A stretch of 64,000 nt of DNA from positions 1 through 64,000 of the forward strand of contig CAYNHQ010000004.1 of NCBI GenBank assembly GCA_964397255.1, in the 5' to 3' direction. A program made the translations under genes and the position numbers. Position 1 is the first letter of the stretch; every line of letters starts with the position of its first letter. This DNA comes from CAYNHQ01 sp964397255. GTDB taxonomy: Bacteria; Bdellovibrionota_G; JALEGL01; DATDPG01. The notes beneath the pieces were generated by a model. That model did not search any database and was not told the origin of the DNA. It saw nothing but the letters and a program-made list of their open reading frames with translations. Below are positions 51,567-60,392 of the stretch, piece after piece.

Positions 51567-52909
51567 GAAAGTTCGGTCAGGGCTTCACGCAGAATTCCAA
51601 GCGCCCACTCCATTTGTCGCCCGCCGATCGTCAGAGGAGGTGTGAGCGACACGACCGTACTCGAAGGGCCGGAGGGAAGAACAATGACTCCTTTTTTGAG
51701 TACGCGCCGCGCGACTTCAAAAGCAATTCCACTTTTTTCGGAAGCGAGGGCAATTCCGAGCATCAGTCCCCGTCCTCGAACCTCTTCAATGATGGAAAGC
51801 GATTTCGACCAGGTACGGAGTTCGGCGAGGATTTCTCTTCCCCATTTATCTGCGCGAGAGGCGAGATCTCGTTTTTCTAGCTCCTCGATGGAGGCAAGAG
51901 CAACCGCGCAACCGATCGGATGGCCGAGAAAAGTGCTCGTATGCAGGGCTTCTCCGCCAAGAGAGGGCCAGGACGCCATGACTTTGGCCCGACCCACGCA
52001 TGCCGAAATCGGCATCATTCCGGAAAGCCCCTTGCCCAGGCACAGAAGATCGGGAATCACTTCCTCACGATCGCAGGCAAACCGAGTTCCGGTACGTCCA
52101 AAACCCGTCATGATCTCGTCCGCAATCAGAAGAATTCCATTCTTTTCGCTCCAGCCTTGAAGTTGTTTGAGCCATCCCTGTGGAGGAACGATGATTCCGG
52201 CTCTTCCTTGAATCGGTTCCAATAATATGGCTCCGATAGAGTGCGGCGATTTTGCGGCCGACAATACTATTTCATCTAACTCGGCCATAGAGCGATCCAA
52301 TTCACTGTTTGAGTCATCTCCCGAAGCTCGCGGAAAATGAGCTCGGTGAACAAAACGACCCAGTTGCGATTCAAAGGGCTCACGAAATTTCGTCTGCCCA
52401 CCGACGGCGAGAGTTCCGTAAGTTAGCCCGTGGTAGCCTCCCTCAAAAGCAATCACACCCGATTTGCCGGAAGCGAGAGCGGCTGTTTTTAAGGCAACTT
52501 CGATAGCTTCGGCTCCCCCATTGCAAAGGAGGGTTTGAGCATTCGGCTCAGGGAAAAGTGAGCTGAGTCTTTCTAGAAGTTCGACTTTGATGGCCGGGGG
52601 ATGAACATCTCCCATTCCATGCGCTAACATCTCCGCTTGACGCGAAGCCGCCGAAACAAGGCTTGGATTTCCATGGCCAAGATTGGCTACGCCGAAGGCG
52701 GCGGTGAGATCGACAAAGAGATTTCCATCGACATCTTCCACATTTGAACCAAACGCTTCCTTCCAAAAGATCGGAAAGTCTTCGGCCAGATAAGTCACAT
52801 AGGGCGATTCCACGGTGGCCAATCTTCGGGACAACTCGCGTGAATGAGGACCCGGGATCTCGGTGGAAACCGAGCCTATTTTTTCCCCATACGGGAGCCG
52901 CTCGGTCAT
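51563..52909 (-). CDS. Class III PLP-dependent aminotransferase (LuxE-LuxC operon)
   Basis: The 448-residue protein is of the class III (fold I) aminotransferase group: NGGAEAIEVALKTA, GGYHGLTYGTL, LIADEIMTGFGRTG and the PLP Lys293 in CLGKGLSGMMP. It overlaps the AKR gene upstream and the LuxE-LuxC gene downstream by four bases each, so all three are one transcript. Class III enzymes often act on omega-amines or aldehydes, so it could aminate the aldehyde made by the fused reductase. The true substrate is not known. Confidence 0.85.
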   Translation of the reverse strand: MTERLPYGEKIGSVSTEIPGPHSRELSRRLATVESPYVTYLAEDFPIFWKEAFGSNVEDVDGNLFVDLTAAFGVANLGHGNPSLVSAASRQAEMLAHGMGDVHPPAIKVELLERLSSLFPEPNAQTLLCNGGAEAIEVALKTAALASGKSGVIAFEGGYHGLTYGTLAVGGQTKFREPFESQLGRFVHRAHFPRASGDDSNSELDRSMAELDEIVLSAAKSPHSIGAILLEPIQGRAGIIVPPQGWLKQLQGWSEKNGILLIADEIMTGFGRTGTRFACDREEVIPDLLCLGKGLSGMMPISACVGRAKVMASWPSLGGEALHTSTFLGHPIGCAVALASIEELEKRDLASRADKWGREILAELRTWSKSLSIIEEVRGRGLMLGIALASEKSGIAFEVARRVLKKGVIVLPSGPSSTVVSLTPPLTIGGRQMEWALGILREALTELS

Positions 52910-54033
52910 TCGATGTTGTCGATGATGGTCCGCCAGGCGGCGGCATCCATTCGTTTTTGGCGCAAATATTCGCTGTTGTCATCCACGTGAGCGCTTTTGC
53001 TCATGCCGACGAGAGCGGTGTAAATGCCGGGAGCCGCAGCCGCAAAAGCGATCGCGCATTGTGCATCGTTCTTCGCTTCACGGAAATGGCTTTTGAGTGG
53101 GGCGGGAAATTTTCCAAGGAGTCTTCCTTGAAAAAGCGGACTGCTTGCCATTACCAAAAGATTCGCCTCCTCCGCCGCCCGGAGAAAACTGACCTGTTCT
53201 TCGCCAAAAAGTTGATTCGCGGAGACAGCCGCCTCCCGGTATGCGAGGTTGAACGGGAGCTGAACCGCGCGGAAGTGATGGTTATTGCCGGCCACAGTTT
53301 GCGCGATATCCAGGACGCGAGATAAGGGGAAATACCCCTGCTCCGTCTCGGGCACGCGAAACATATTCCAAGTTGCCAATCCATAGAACCCGATTTTTCC
53401 TTCTTTCACAGCTCCTTCCAAGAAGGCAAAAATCGTTTCCAAACGCTTTTCAAATTCCGGTCGCGACACCTCTTCGAATTGAGTTTCAACGTTGTGCAAA
53501 TAATAAAGATCGATCGTTTCGAGACCCAGATTCGAGCGGCTCACGTCCAGTTCATGCCGAATATAGTCGGGATGCATGCAGTGACATCCCGCTACGACAT
53601 CTTTCGGAGTGATAATTCCACGGTCAAAGAAAACCTTTTTGTAATACTCCATCGGATCACGGGTCGGAAAGCCGTCGAAGGAAACAAACCCGCCCTTGGT
53701 GGACACGAAAATTTCGTCGCGGGCCACTTTTTTTGAACCAATCAATTTCTCAAGGGCCGCACCGATGGAACGCTCGCTGCGCTGGAATCGATAATTGATA
53801 GAGGAATCGATGACATTGATTCCCCGCTCGAGCGCGCGAGTGATCGCACCGATATAGGATTGATCGGTCGTTTCGTCTGGCATTCCCAAATAGGTGCCGA
53901 TTCCGAGATCCGAAAGGAGGAGGTTTTGAAAATTTCGGTAATGGTCCTTGGGCACATCGGCATGGCGATCACGATACCGAGCCGTGCCCTCGGGGGTGGC
54001 CTGGCCCTTAATCCGGGATGATGAGGTTGGCAT
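52906..54033 (-). CDS. Aldo/keto reductase-family protein (LuxE-LuxC operon)
   Basis: The 375-residue protein has the aldo/keto reductase catalytic set: Asp/Tyr in VIDSSINYRFQRSE, Lys in EIFVSTKGG, and His in VAGCHCMHPD, in a TIM-barrel layout (LSDLGIGTYLG start; LYYLHNVE). It is the first gene of the three-gene operon and divergent from a small membrane protein. It may reduce a carbonyl intermediate with NAD(P)H. Its 375 residues are longer than the ~320 of typical members. Confidence 0.8.
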   Translation of the reverse strand: MPTSSSRIKGQATPEGTARYRDRHADVPKDHYRNFQNLLLSDLGIGTYLGMPDETTDQSYIGAITRALERGINVIDSSINYRFQRSERSIGAALEKLIGSKKVARDEIFVSTKGGFVSFDGFPTRDPMEYYKKVFFDRGIITPKDVVAGCHCMHPDYIRHELDVSRSNLGLETIDLYYLHNVETQFEEVSRPEFEKRLETIFAFLEGAVKEGKIGFYGLATWNMFRVPETEQGYFPLSRVLDIAQTVAGNNHHFRAVQLPFNLAYREAAVSANQLFGEEQVSFLRAAEEANLLVMASSPLFQGRLLGKFPAPLKSHFREAKNDAQCAIAFAAAAPGIYTALVGMSKSAHVDDNSEYLRQKRMDAAAWRTIIDNIE

Positions 54034-54051
54034 TGGAAGGGAGGAAAATCA

Positions 54052-54543
54052 TTGATCTTCTCCCCTGTCAATGCCTTGCCGTTTCGCATGGTTTGGAGGC
54101 AAACTTCCCGTGTGGAGAGGATCAGGCAAGTTCGGCGAACCAATCAGGGAGGAGTGGGACTTTTTATTCTGGCAGTGGTCGTCGCCTTGGCCGTATTTGC
54201 CGGTTTCCGGATCGCAAAACTGAAGTTTGACGCAAAAACAATCGAATCCGACGTGTCGGAAATGGGGGATGCCGCCCTAGTGGCCTTGAGTCCCGATGTA
54301 AAGGAACAAGTGGTTCGAGCCCTTGCATTTTATGATGTCACGATGAATCCGGACGACGTGAAGGTCGAAATTACCGGAGACCGTGCGCATATCCGGATCC
54401 AATTCAAATACACCCGTTATGCCGATCTCCTGGTGACAAGAATTCCCTTAGCGTTTCAAGTAAATGTGGAGCGCGAGGCGAAAAAGGCAGTAGGGGCCAG
54501 CCAACCTACCGAGCGCCGCTACGACGGCGCCACGGGGCAGTAG
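54052..54543 (+). CDS. Single-span membrane protein of unknown function
   Basis: The 163-residue protein has a basic N-terminus, one membrane span (GLFILAVVVALAVFAGFRI), and an extracytoplasmic part of about 110 residues with two strand-rich segments. The TTG at 54052 is the probable start because a GGGAGGA site lies seven bases before it; an ATG at 54088 has none. It is divergent from the aldo/keto reductase. No family is recognised. Confidence 0.55.
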   Translation: MIFSPVNALPFRMVWRQTSRVERIRQVRRTNQGGVGLFILAVVVALAVFAGFRIAKLKFDAKTIESDVSEMGDAALVALSPDVKEQVVRALAFYDVTMNPDDVKVEITGDRAHIRIQFKYTRYADLLVTRIPLAFQVNVEREAKKAVGASQPTERRYDGATGQ

Positions 54544-54591
54544 CAGCGATCTTTCTTTTCACACGCCAATCTGATACCCCTTTTGGCCGCG

Positions 54592-56016
54592 ATGGGTCTG
54601 AATCTTGCGGAACTACTGAAAAAACGGCAGGGGGAAAATTACACTCTTCAGTCGAAATACATCAATCCAACTTTCTCCAAAGTCCTCAAAATCATTGGTT
54701 TTGATCGGGTGTACACGAAGGGTCAAGGGCAATATCTCTGGGACGCCCAGGGGAACCGCTATCTCGATTTCATATGCGGATATGGCGTTTTCAATTTGGG
54801 AAGAAACCACCCGACGGTCTGTCAAATCCTGAAAGACTATCTCGATTTGGATTATCCGAATCTCGTGAAAATGGATGCTCCTCTGATCTCGGGTCTGCTC
54901 GCGGAGGAACTTGTGAAATGGATGCCCGAGGGTCTCGACACGGTGTTTTTTGCGAACTCCGGCACCGAAGGAGTGGAAACCACGCTCAAATTCGCGCGTG
55001 CAGCGAGTGGTAAGAATCGGATTATCTATAATAAAGGAGCGTTTCACGGCCTCACTCTCGGTTCGCTTTCCGTCAATGGGAGCACGCATTTTCGCGAGCA
55101 ATTCGGTTCCCTTCTTCCGGAATGCGACGCGGTTCCCTTCAACGATATTGAAGCTCTTGAACGAGCGCTTTCGACGCGTGATGCCGCCGCGTTTATTGTG
55201 GAACCCATTCAGGGAAAAGGAATCCACATTCCTTCCGACGATTACCTTTCCGAGGCCGAACGCCTTTGTAAAAAATATGGCGCTTACTTTATCGTGGATG
55301 AAGTTCAAGTCGGGATGGGGCGCACCGGAAAATTTTTGGCGCTCGAGCATTGGAATGTTCACCCCGATCTCGTCATTGTTTCAAAGTCTCTTTCAGCGGG
55401 GCAGGTCCCCATTTCCGCGGCGGTGGGACGGCGGGAAATTTTTCTCAAAGTGTTTGATCGATTGGATCGCTGTGTGGTTCACTCCACAACTTTTAGCCAA
55501 AACGCAATGGCCGCAGCCGCGGGACTGGCTGCGCTCCATATTTTGCGCGAGGAGCATCTTATCGAAAATGCCGCGAAGATGGGATCGCTACTCATCTCGG
55601 AACTCGAAAAACGAAAGCCGCAATTTGAAATGCTTAAAGATGTCCGTGGAAAAGGATTAATAGTTGGTGTGGAATTCGGTGAACCGAAGTCACTCAAACT
55701 CAAAATGGCCTGGAAGCTTATTCATAAGGCTGACCAAGGTCTGTTTAGTCAAGCGATCATCATGCCGCTAATCGACAAACACCACATTCTGACCCAAGTG
55801 GGGGGACACAATGTCGACATCATTAAGCTTTCACCCGCGCTTTGTATAAACGAGCAGGATATTCGTGATTTTCTTGTCGCGTTTGATCAGGTGGTGGCCG
55901 ATTGCCATAAATTCCCAGGACCCATTTGGGAAGTGGGAAGCCTTCTCGCTAAACATGCGTTATCACAACGAAATCATTCCGCCGATGCATCCTTCACTGC
56001 CGACTCCCACCCTTAG
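54592..56016 (+). CDS. Class III PLP-dependent aminotransferase, second copy
   Basis: The 474-residue protein has the class III layout: FANSGTEGVETTLKFARAAS, NKGAFHGLTLGSL, FIVDEVQVGMGRTG and the PLP Lys in VIVSKSLSAGQVP. It is on the plus strand, not in the LuxE-LuxC operon, and is only distantly alike to the copy there. ATG 54592 is taken over the in-frame TTG at 54583. Ornithine-, putrescine- or acetylornithine-type substrates are typical of the group; the specific one is not deducible. Confidence 0.82.
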   Translation: MGLNLAELLKKRQGENYTLQSKYINPTFSKVLKIIGFDRVYTKGQGQYLWDAQGNRYLDFICGYGVFNLGRNHPTVCQILKDYLDLDYPNLVKMDAPLISGLLAEELVKWMPEGLDTVFFANSGTEGVETTLKFARAASGKNRIIYNKGAFHGLTLGSLSVNGSTHFREQFGSLLPECDAVPFNDIEALERALSTRDAAAFIVEPIQGKGIHIPSDDYLSEAERLCKKYGAYFIVDEVQVGMGRTGKFLALEHWNVHPDLVIVSKSLSAGQVPISAAVGRREIFLKVFDRLDRCVVHSTTFSQNAMAAAAGLAALHILREEHLIENAAKMGSLLISELEKRKPQFEMLKDVRGKGLIVGVEFGEPKSLKLKMAWKLIHKADQGLFSQAIIMPLIDKHHILTQVGGHNVDIIKLSPALCINEQDIRDFLVAFDQVVADCHKFPGPIWEVGSLLAKHALSQRNHSADASFTADSHP

Positions 56017-56059
56017 CGGGCGGGGAACTCTTTCTGTATATTAATGATGGGCTGCAAAC

Positions 56060-56797
56060 ATGGCTAAAAAGGAAATCGAGTCGCCGACCCTACTTTCACC
56101 GGATTTGTTTCGACATGACCCCGCCCCCATCCGTCCCCTCTCTCCAAAGCTAAAACAAATCGTTACCGAAGCTCGGAGTCGATATGTCAGCCGAATTGGA
56201 CTTTTGATGGAAGTGGAACCGTTGTTAGCGAAGCCCTACCTCATTTCCTCTGGAGATATTGTGGAATTCACCGTGCGACTTCCCGGGCAGGACCCGCCTC
56301 TTCCACTGAAGGGCGAAGTGACAAAGGTCATGCCTCATGTGACGGATTCAGGAGGAGCAGAGTTTTCCCTTCTTGGGATTCGCTTTCTCAATATCGATTT
56401 GGATGCGGGAAGGCGCCTGGAAGCGCATGCCATTACATTTCTTTCGAGCGGCTTGGACAAACGCTCCGCCCGAATCCCCGTGAAGTTCGAAGTCATTCCG
56501 GAAGGAATCGATTTATTGAGTCACTTGATCGCTGTCGATCTTTCCATGAGCGGCATGTACGTGGGTTCTTTGGCAAAATTTCAAATCGGGAAAAGGATGC
56601 GTCTGAACTTTTGCCTTCCTTTTCAGAAGCGCTGGGTCTCAGTGGGAGGCGAGGTGGTTTGGATAGGTGAAAAAAATATTCCCGGAAATGAGAGGAGAAT
56701 TACCGGATTTGGTTTTCGATTTACCGACATTCCCATACCCGCCAAATCAGCATTGGCTGCTTATTACTCCCGCCGAACCGTTACGAATTGGGCGTAG
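56060..56797 (+). CDS. PilZ-domain protein
   Basis: The 245-residue protein has a C-terminal PilZ domain with the c-di-GMP-binding pattern RSARIPVKFEV followed by AVDLSMSGMYVGS (the R-x3-R and D-x-S-x-x-G type motifs). The N-terminal 120 residues look like a degenerate second PilZ or a YcgR-like N-terminal domain (VEFTVRLPGQ...). It likely couples c-di-GMP level to motility or surface functions. The end overlaps the convergent DedA gene by 17 bases. Confidence 0.82.
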   Translation: MAKKEIESPTLLSPDLFRHDPAPIRPLSPKLKQIVTEARSRYVSRIGLLMEVEPLLAKPYLISSGDIVEFTVRLPGQDPPLPLKGEVTKVMPHVTDSGGAEFSLLGIRFLNIDLDAGRRLEAHAITFLSSGLDKRSARIPVKFEVIPEGIDLLSHLIAVDLSMSGMYVGSLAKFQIGKRMRLNFCLPFQKRWVSVGGEVVWIGEKNIPGNERRITGFGFRFTDIPIPAKSALAAYYSRRTVTNWA

Positions 56798-57416
56798 GTG
56801 CTTTGGGTTCGCGAGCCTTACGCATGCGAACGATCACGAGGGTTGCCAAAATCACTACGGTGCCGATCACGAGGAAGAGCGTAAGTCCGGTTTTTCGAAT
56901 CATTTTTAAGGCCTGATCAATCTCGTCACCAAACGTATAGGCAATCCAAATTAGAATCGGAACAGAGATGGCAGCGGCCATTCCATCTAAAATGATAAAT
57001 CGGCGAAAAGGCATTCGAAGGGTTCCTGCCGCCAAGAAAACCGTGGCGCGAACTCCCGCCATGAAACGTCCCACAAAGACGACTCGGCTTCCATAACGTC
57101 TAAATCGATCATTGACGCGCTTCATTCGTTCCGGGGTAAGAAGTTTCTGGAAGGGGGGGAGCTCAAAAATACGATTTCCAAGCCGATACCCAATGGCAAA
57201 TAGCATGCAGTCGCCGGCTACAATAGCGGCGAAGCATCCAATAATGCTGGTTCGAAGACTTACCACCCCCTGTTGGGCGAGGTAACCTGCTGCAAATAGA
57301 GGGAATTCTTCGGGGAGGGGAAAGCCGAGACCGCAAAGGAGGAGAACAACGATAACTCCTCCAAAAGCAAACTCACCTGGAATGGTGTCGAGGTACTCTA
57401 GTATCTGTTCAAACAT
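56781..57416 (-). CDS. DedA-family membrane protein
   Basis: The 211-residue protein has the family's LCGLGFPLPEEFPLFAAGYLA and RFMAGVRATVFLAAGTLRMPFRRF segments and about five membrane spans. DedA proteins act in lipid-carrier recycling and membrane homeostasis. The end has a basic tail (RMRKAREPKAP). It is on the opposite strand from the PilZ gene and the sigma-54 activator. Confidence 0.88.
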   Translation of the reverse strand: MFEQILEYLDTIPGEFAFGGVIVVLLLCGLGFPLPEEFPLFAAGYLAQQGVVSLRTSIIGCFAAIVAGDCMLFAIGYRLGNRIFELPPFQKLLTPERMKRVNDRFRRYGSRVVFVGRFMAGVRATVFLAAGTLRMPFRRFIILDGMAAAISVPILIWIAYTFGDEIDQALKMIRKTGLTLFLVIGTVVILATLVIVRMRKAREPKAPTPNS

Positions 57417-57524
57417 GTGAACGGGGTGGGAGGGTAACGGTCGAGTTCCTATCCGTCAACGACGTAACTTTTATTGCTCCTGGAAAAGAATTGTGTTGAA
57501 GTGTGCATTAGCGCACAAGCGAGC

Positions 57525-58685
57525 ATGAATTCTCCGATGGAAGAAACAGTAAAAAAGGCGATGGAACCAGAAGAGCCGGAAGAAATCTCCGGATCGGCAG
57601 AAACGGAACCCATCGACTGGGAACGAATCTCGCAACTCCGCGTCACGCGAACCGTTCTTGAAGCGTTCTCGAATTTGGAAATCACGGCGGTGTATCTCCT
57701 ACGGGGGAATCGAAGAAAGGACGCCCGAAAGAAATTTCTCGGTCACGGTTCTCGCCGAATGATGGCGGAGGCTGAAAGTCCCTTTGTTCTCGATAAGCCA
57801 AATCCACTGGTTCAGTTAATTCGAAATCATCCCGAAGGACTCAATCGTTACCGAGAAGACGCATTGGTGGTCATTGAGGAGTCCATCGCGAAAAATGAGC
57901 TGGTGAGCCGTGAAACTCATTCTGGGCTCATTCAGATGACGGTCCCGGTTCGGTTTAAAGGCCAAATCGTTGGAGTCTTGCGCGTAGGAGATTTCTTTCC
58001 TGGCAAGGCGGACGATCTGACGGTGGCCAAGTTGGTGGAGAAGCTGAATTATATGGGAACATCGGAGGGAAAGCTTTCCGACACGGTTAAAAAGGCCCCC
58101 TTTTTCTCGAGTGAAAAAATTGCTGTCATTGGGAATCTCCTGGAAATGCTTTCTCAGGAAATTTCGAGTTACATCGAAGAAACTACGCGGGAAGAAAAGG
58201 CCACAGGCGACATCGAACAGTTCAATTATCAGGGGTTGATCACCAAGAATCCGATCATTCTCGACATCATTCGCCAGATCAAACTGATCGGCGCGTCCGA
58301 CAGTTCGGTCATCATTTATGGAGAGTCCGGAACGGGGAAAGAACTCATTTCGAAACTCATTCACGATCATTCCAATCGAAAAGAGAAGCCATTGGTGACG
58401 ATCAATTGCGCCGCGCTCACCGAGACGATTCTTGAAGCAGAACTTTTTGGATACAAAAAAGGAGCCTTTACCGGCGCCGTCGCAGATAAAAAGGGACTTT
58501 TTGAAGTGGCGGATACGGGAACGATCTTCCTCGATGAGGTGGGGGAAATGTCACTTTCCCTTCAAGTAAAAATTCTTCGTCTCATTCAGGAAGGAACTTT
58601 CTTGATTTTGGATGGTCACGAGCGCAATCATGTCGAGGTTCGTCTTGTTTCAGGCACTCAACGAAGTCTTAGCAAAATGATTTAA
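57525..58685 (+). CDS. Sigma-54-dependent activator, N-terminal part before an in-frame stop
   Basis: The 386-residue reading has an N-terminal sensory region of about 190 residues, GAF-like (LIQMTVPVRFKGQIVGVLRVGD), and the front of the AAA+ sigma-54 domain: Walker A GESGTGKELISK, the sigma-54 contact ELFGYKKGAFTGAV, and Walker B TIFLDEVGEM. It ends at TAA (58683-58685) after SLSKMI, where relatives continue in the same frame (GKFREDxYYRL follows). ATG 57525 is preferred to the TTG at 57474. Without the stop the protein would be about 555 residues. Confidence 0.8.
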   Translation: MNSPMEETVKKAMEPEEPEEISGSAETEPIDWERISQLRVTRTVLEAFSNLEITAVYLLRGNRRKDARKKFLGHGSRRMMAEAESPFVLDKPNPLVQLIRNHPEGLNRYREDALVVIEESIAKNELVSRETHSGLIQMTVPVRFKGQIVGVLRVGDFFPGKADDLTVAKLVEKLNYMGTSEGKLSDTVKKAPFFSSEKIAVIGNLLEMLSQEISSYIEETTREEKATGDIEQFNYQGLITKNPIILDIIRQIKLIGASDSSVIIYGESGTGKELISKLIHDHSNRKEKPLVTINCAALTETILEAELFGYKKGAFTGAVADKKGLFEVADTGTIFLDEVGEMSLSLQVKILRLIQEGTFLILDGHERNHVEVRLVSGTQRSLSKMI

Positions 58686-59192
58686 CTCGGAAAGTTCCGG
58701 GAAGATTGTTATTATCGCCTTGCGGTGGTGGAGCTCACGCTGCCGCCTCTTCGCGACCGTCCCGATGACATTCAGGTTCTCGTTACCCACTTTCTGGATG
58801 AATTTCAGGAAAAAACCGGGAAAACGGGGATCACACTTTCCGGAGAGGTCATGCAGACGTTTCAGGAATATTATTGGCCCGGAAATGTGCGCGAACTTCG
58901 AAATGAAATCGAACGAATTGTAGCCCTGCGGGGTTCCAATTCGCTCATTAAGCCGACAGATCTCTCTCAGAAGTTTTTCTATGAAACCTATCCCGAGGGA
59001 ATTAAAGCAGGGGACGAGGAAGAGGAAGGGTTTATTAAGCGAACCGTCGACGAGTTTGAAAAAAGCATGCTTTCCAAATACCTCCGCAAGCACAAATGGA
59101 ACAAAACAAAAGTGGCTCGCCTCTGCGGAATCACTCGGCAGGGACTCAATAAAAAGATCTCGAAGTACAAGCTCGATCGCCGACGAATCTGA
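58686..59192 (+). pseudogene. Sigma-54-dependent activator, C-terminal part after an in-frame TAA
   Basis: The same frame continues without further interruption: LGKFREDCYYRLAVVELTLP, LRDRPDDIQVLV, ARTYWPGNVRELRN-like segment (YYWPGNVRELRNEIERI), then a Fis-type helix-turn-helix (HKWNKTKVARLCGITRQGL). Everything needed for a normal activator is present, so one base (probably TCA to TAA) separates it from a full gene. It may be a recent null mutation or a sequencing error. An internal GTG near 58725 could start a weak separate product. Confidence 0.8.
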
Positions 59193-59204
59193 CACGGGTC
59201 TCCC

Positions 59205-59999
59205 GTGATTGAACTCACCAACGAAGACGGTTCCAAAGTCACTTTGTCATCGCCCACGCAACGGGTCGTTTCCCTCATTCCCAGTAACACTGAAACCCTT
59301 TTCTATTTGGGAGTAGCTCCCGTGGGGCGGACGAGCTTTTGTATTGAGCCTCGTGATCGAGTTCGATCGATCCCCGTGGTTGGGGGAACGAAGAATCCGA
59401 AAATCGAAAAGATTCTCGCACTTACTCCCGATCTGGTGATTGCGAATAAGGAGGAGAATCGTAAAGAAGATGTGGAGGCACTTCGATCAAAAGATTTGCG
59501 GGTGTGGGTGAATTACCCGACAAAAGTCAGCGAAGTAATACCTTATATGGTCCAACTGGCTCACGCCGTAGGAAAGACTCCTGAGGTGGAGCCATTTGTG
59601 CGAGAGATCGAGACCACTCTTGATGAATTGGAAGGAAGAGATTTCAAAAGAAAAAAGACGATTACATTGATTTGGAAAGATCCATGGATCGCCGTGGGTT
59701 CGATGACCTATATGGATGACGTCATTCGTGTCGCCGGAGGCGATAATGTAGCGACTACGTATGCGGGCCGATATCCTGAAATCAGCGAAGAGGAAATCAT
59801 CGCATTTGAGCCGGATATTTTATTTTTGCCGAGCGAACCTTATTCTTTTGGCGTGAAACATCAGCGTTATTGGAGGGAAAAACTTCCGAACAAAGAAGTG
59901 GTGTTAATCAGCGGTGAAGATCTCAGTTGGTTTGGCGTTCGTACGTCGCGAGGGCTTCAGACTATTCGTCGAATTATTTCCCGCGAAGCTTCTGAATGA
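59205..59999 (+). CDS. BtuF-like metal/cobalamin-type binding protein without a signal peptide
   Basis: The 264-residue protein belongs to the helical-backbone binding protein family: TQRVVSLIPSNTETLFYLG at the start, LALTPDLVIANKEEN, GGDNVATTYAGRYPEISEEEI, and EPDILFLPSEPY. Members usually are exported vitamin B12 or siderophore receptors, but this GTG start at 59205 gives no signal peptide, and no in-frame upstream start is seen. A cytoplasmic role or a mis-set start is possible. It lies 12 bases after the sigma-54 activator's stop. Confidence 0.75.
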   Translation: MIELTNEDGSKVTLSSPTQRVVSLIPSNTETLFYLGVAPVGRTSFCIEPRDRVRSIPVVGGTKNPKIEKILALTPDLVIANKEENRKEDVEALRSKDLRVWVNYPTKVSEVIPYMVQLAHAVGKTPEVEPFVREIETTLDELEGRDFKRKKTITLIWKDPWIAVGSMTYMDDVIRVAGGDNVATTYAGRYPEISEEEIIAFEPDILFLPSEPYSFGVKHQRYWREKLPNKEVVLISGEDLSWFGVRTSRGLQTIRRIISREASE

Positions 60000-60222
60000 T
60001 TTTTTGAATCGCCGGCTCGAGATCAGGGGAATTTTTTAGTTTATCAAATTTCTCCATGATGCCGTCGTCTCCGAGAGCATCCGCCGCAAGCTCCAGTTGC
60101 GAATCTCCAGAACGTGCGAACTCTTCCCGAATTCGATCGGGGCCAATCTCCTTGGCGACGCCACTCGAAACGAATCCACCTACTACCAAGAGCGCTAACG
60201 CGCTTATTTTTGTTCGTGTCAT
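59974..60222 (-). CDS. Small exported protein, unknown function
   Basis: The 82-residue product has a signal peptide (ISALALLVVGGFVSSGVA) and a helical charged mature part (IREEFARSGDSQLELAADAL). ATG 60222 has an AGAGG site nine bases upstream. It converges with the BtuF-like gene and overlaps it by 26 bases. I know no family. Confidence 0.6.
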   Translation of the reverse strand: MTRTKISALALLVVGGFVSSGVAKEIGPDRIREEFARSGDSQLELAADALGDDGIMEKFDKLKNSPDLEPAIQKIIQKLRGK

Positions 60223-60392
60223 AGCGGATCCTCTTTGTGCATTCGATGTGCCAGGGTGTACCACCGCAACCCATTAAAATTCAAGTGAAATATTGGTGTC
60301 CTGGGGCCATTTGCGGGGGTTTCGGGTGCGCCATGACGCGGCGCAAATGTCACGCCTCGATTCTTGTGACCGCCCCGCATCTATGAAAAAAT

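Noticed and set aside
54613..55362. Minus-strand reading of 249 codons inside the second aminotransferase
   Set aside because: The plus-strand gene has all aminotransferase motifs; the antisense reading is an artefact of codon bias.
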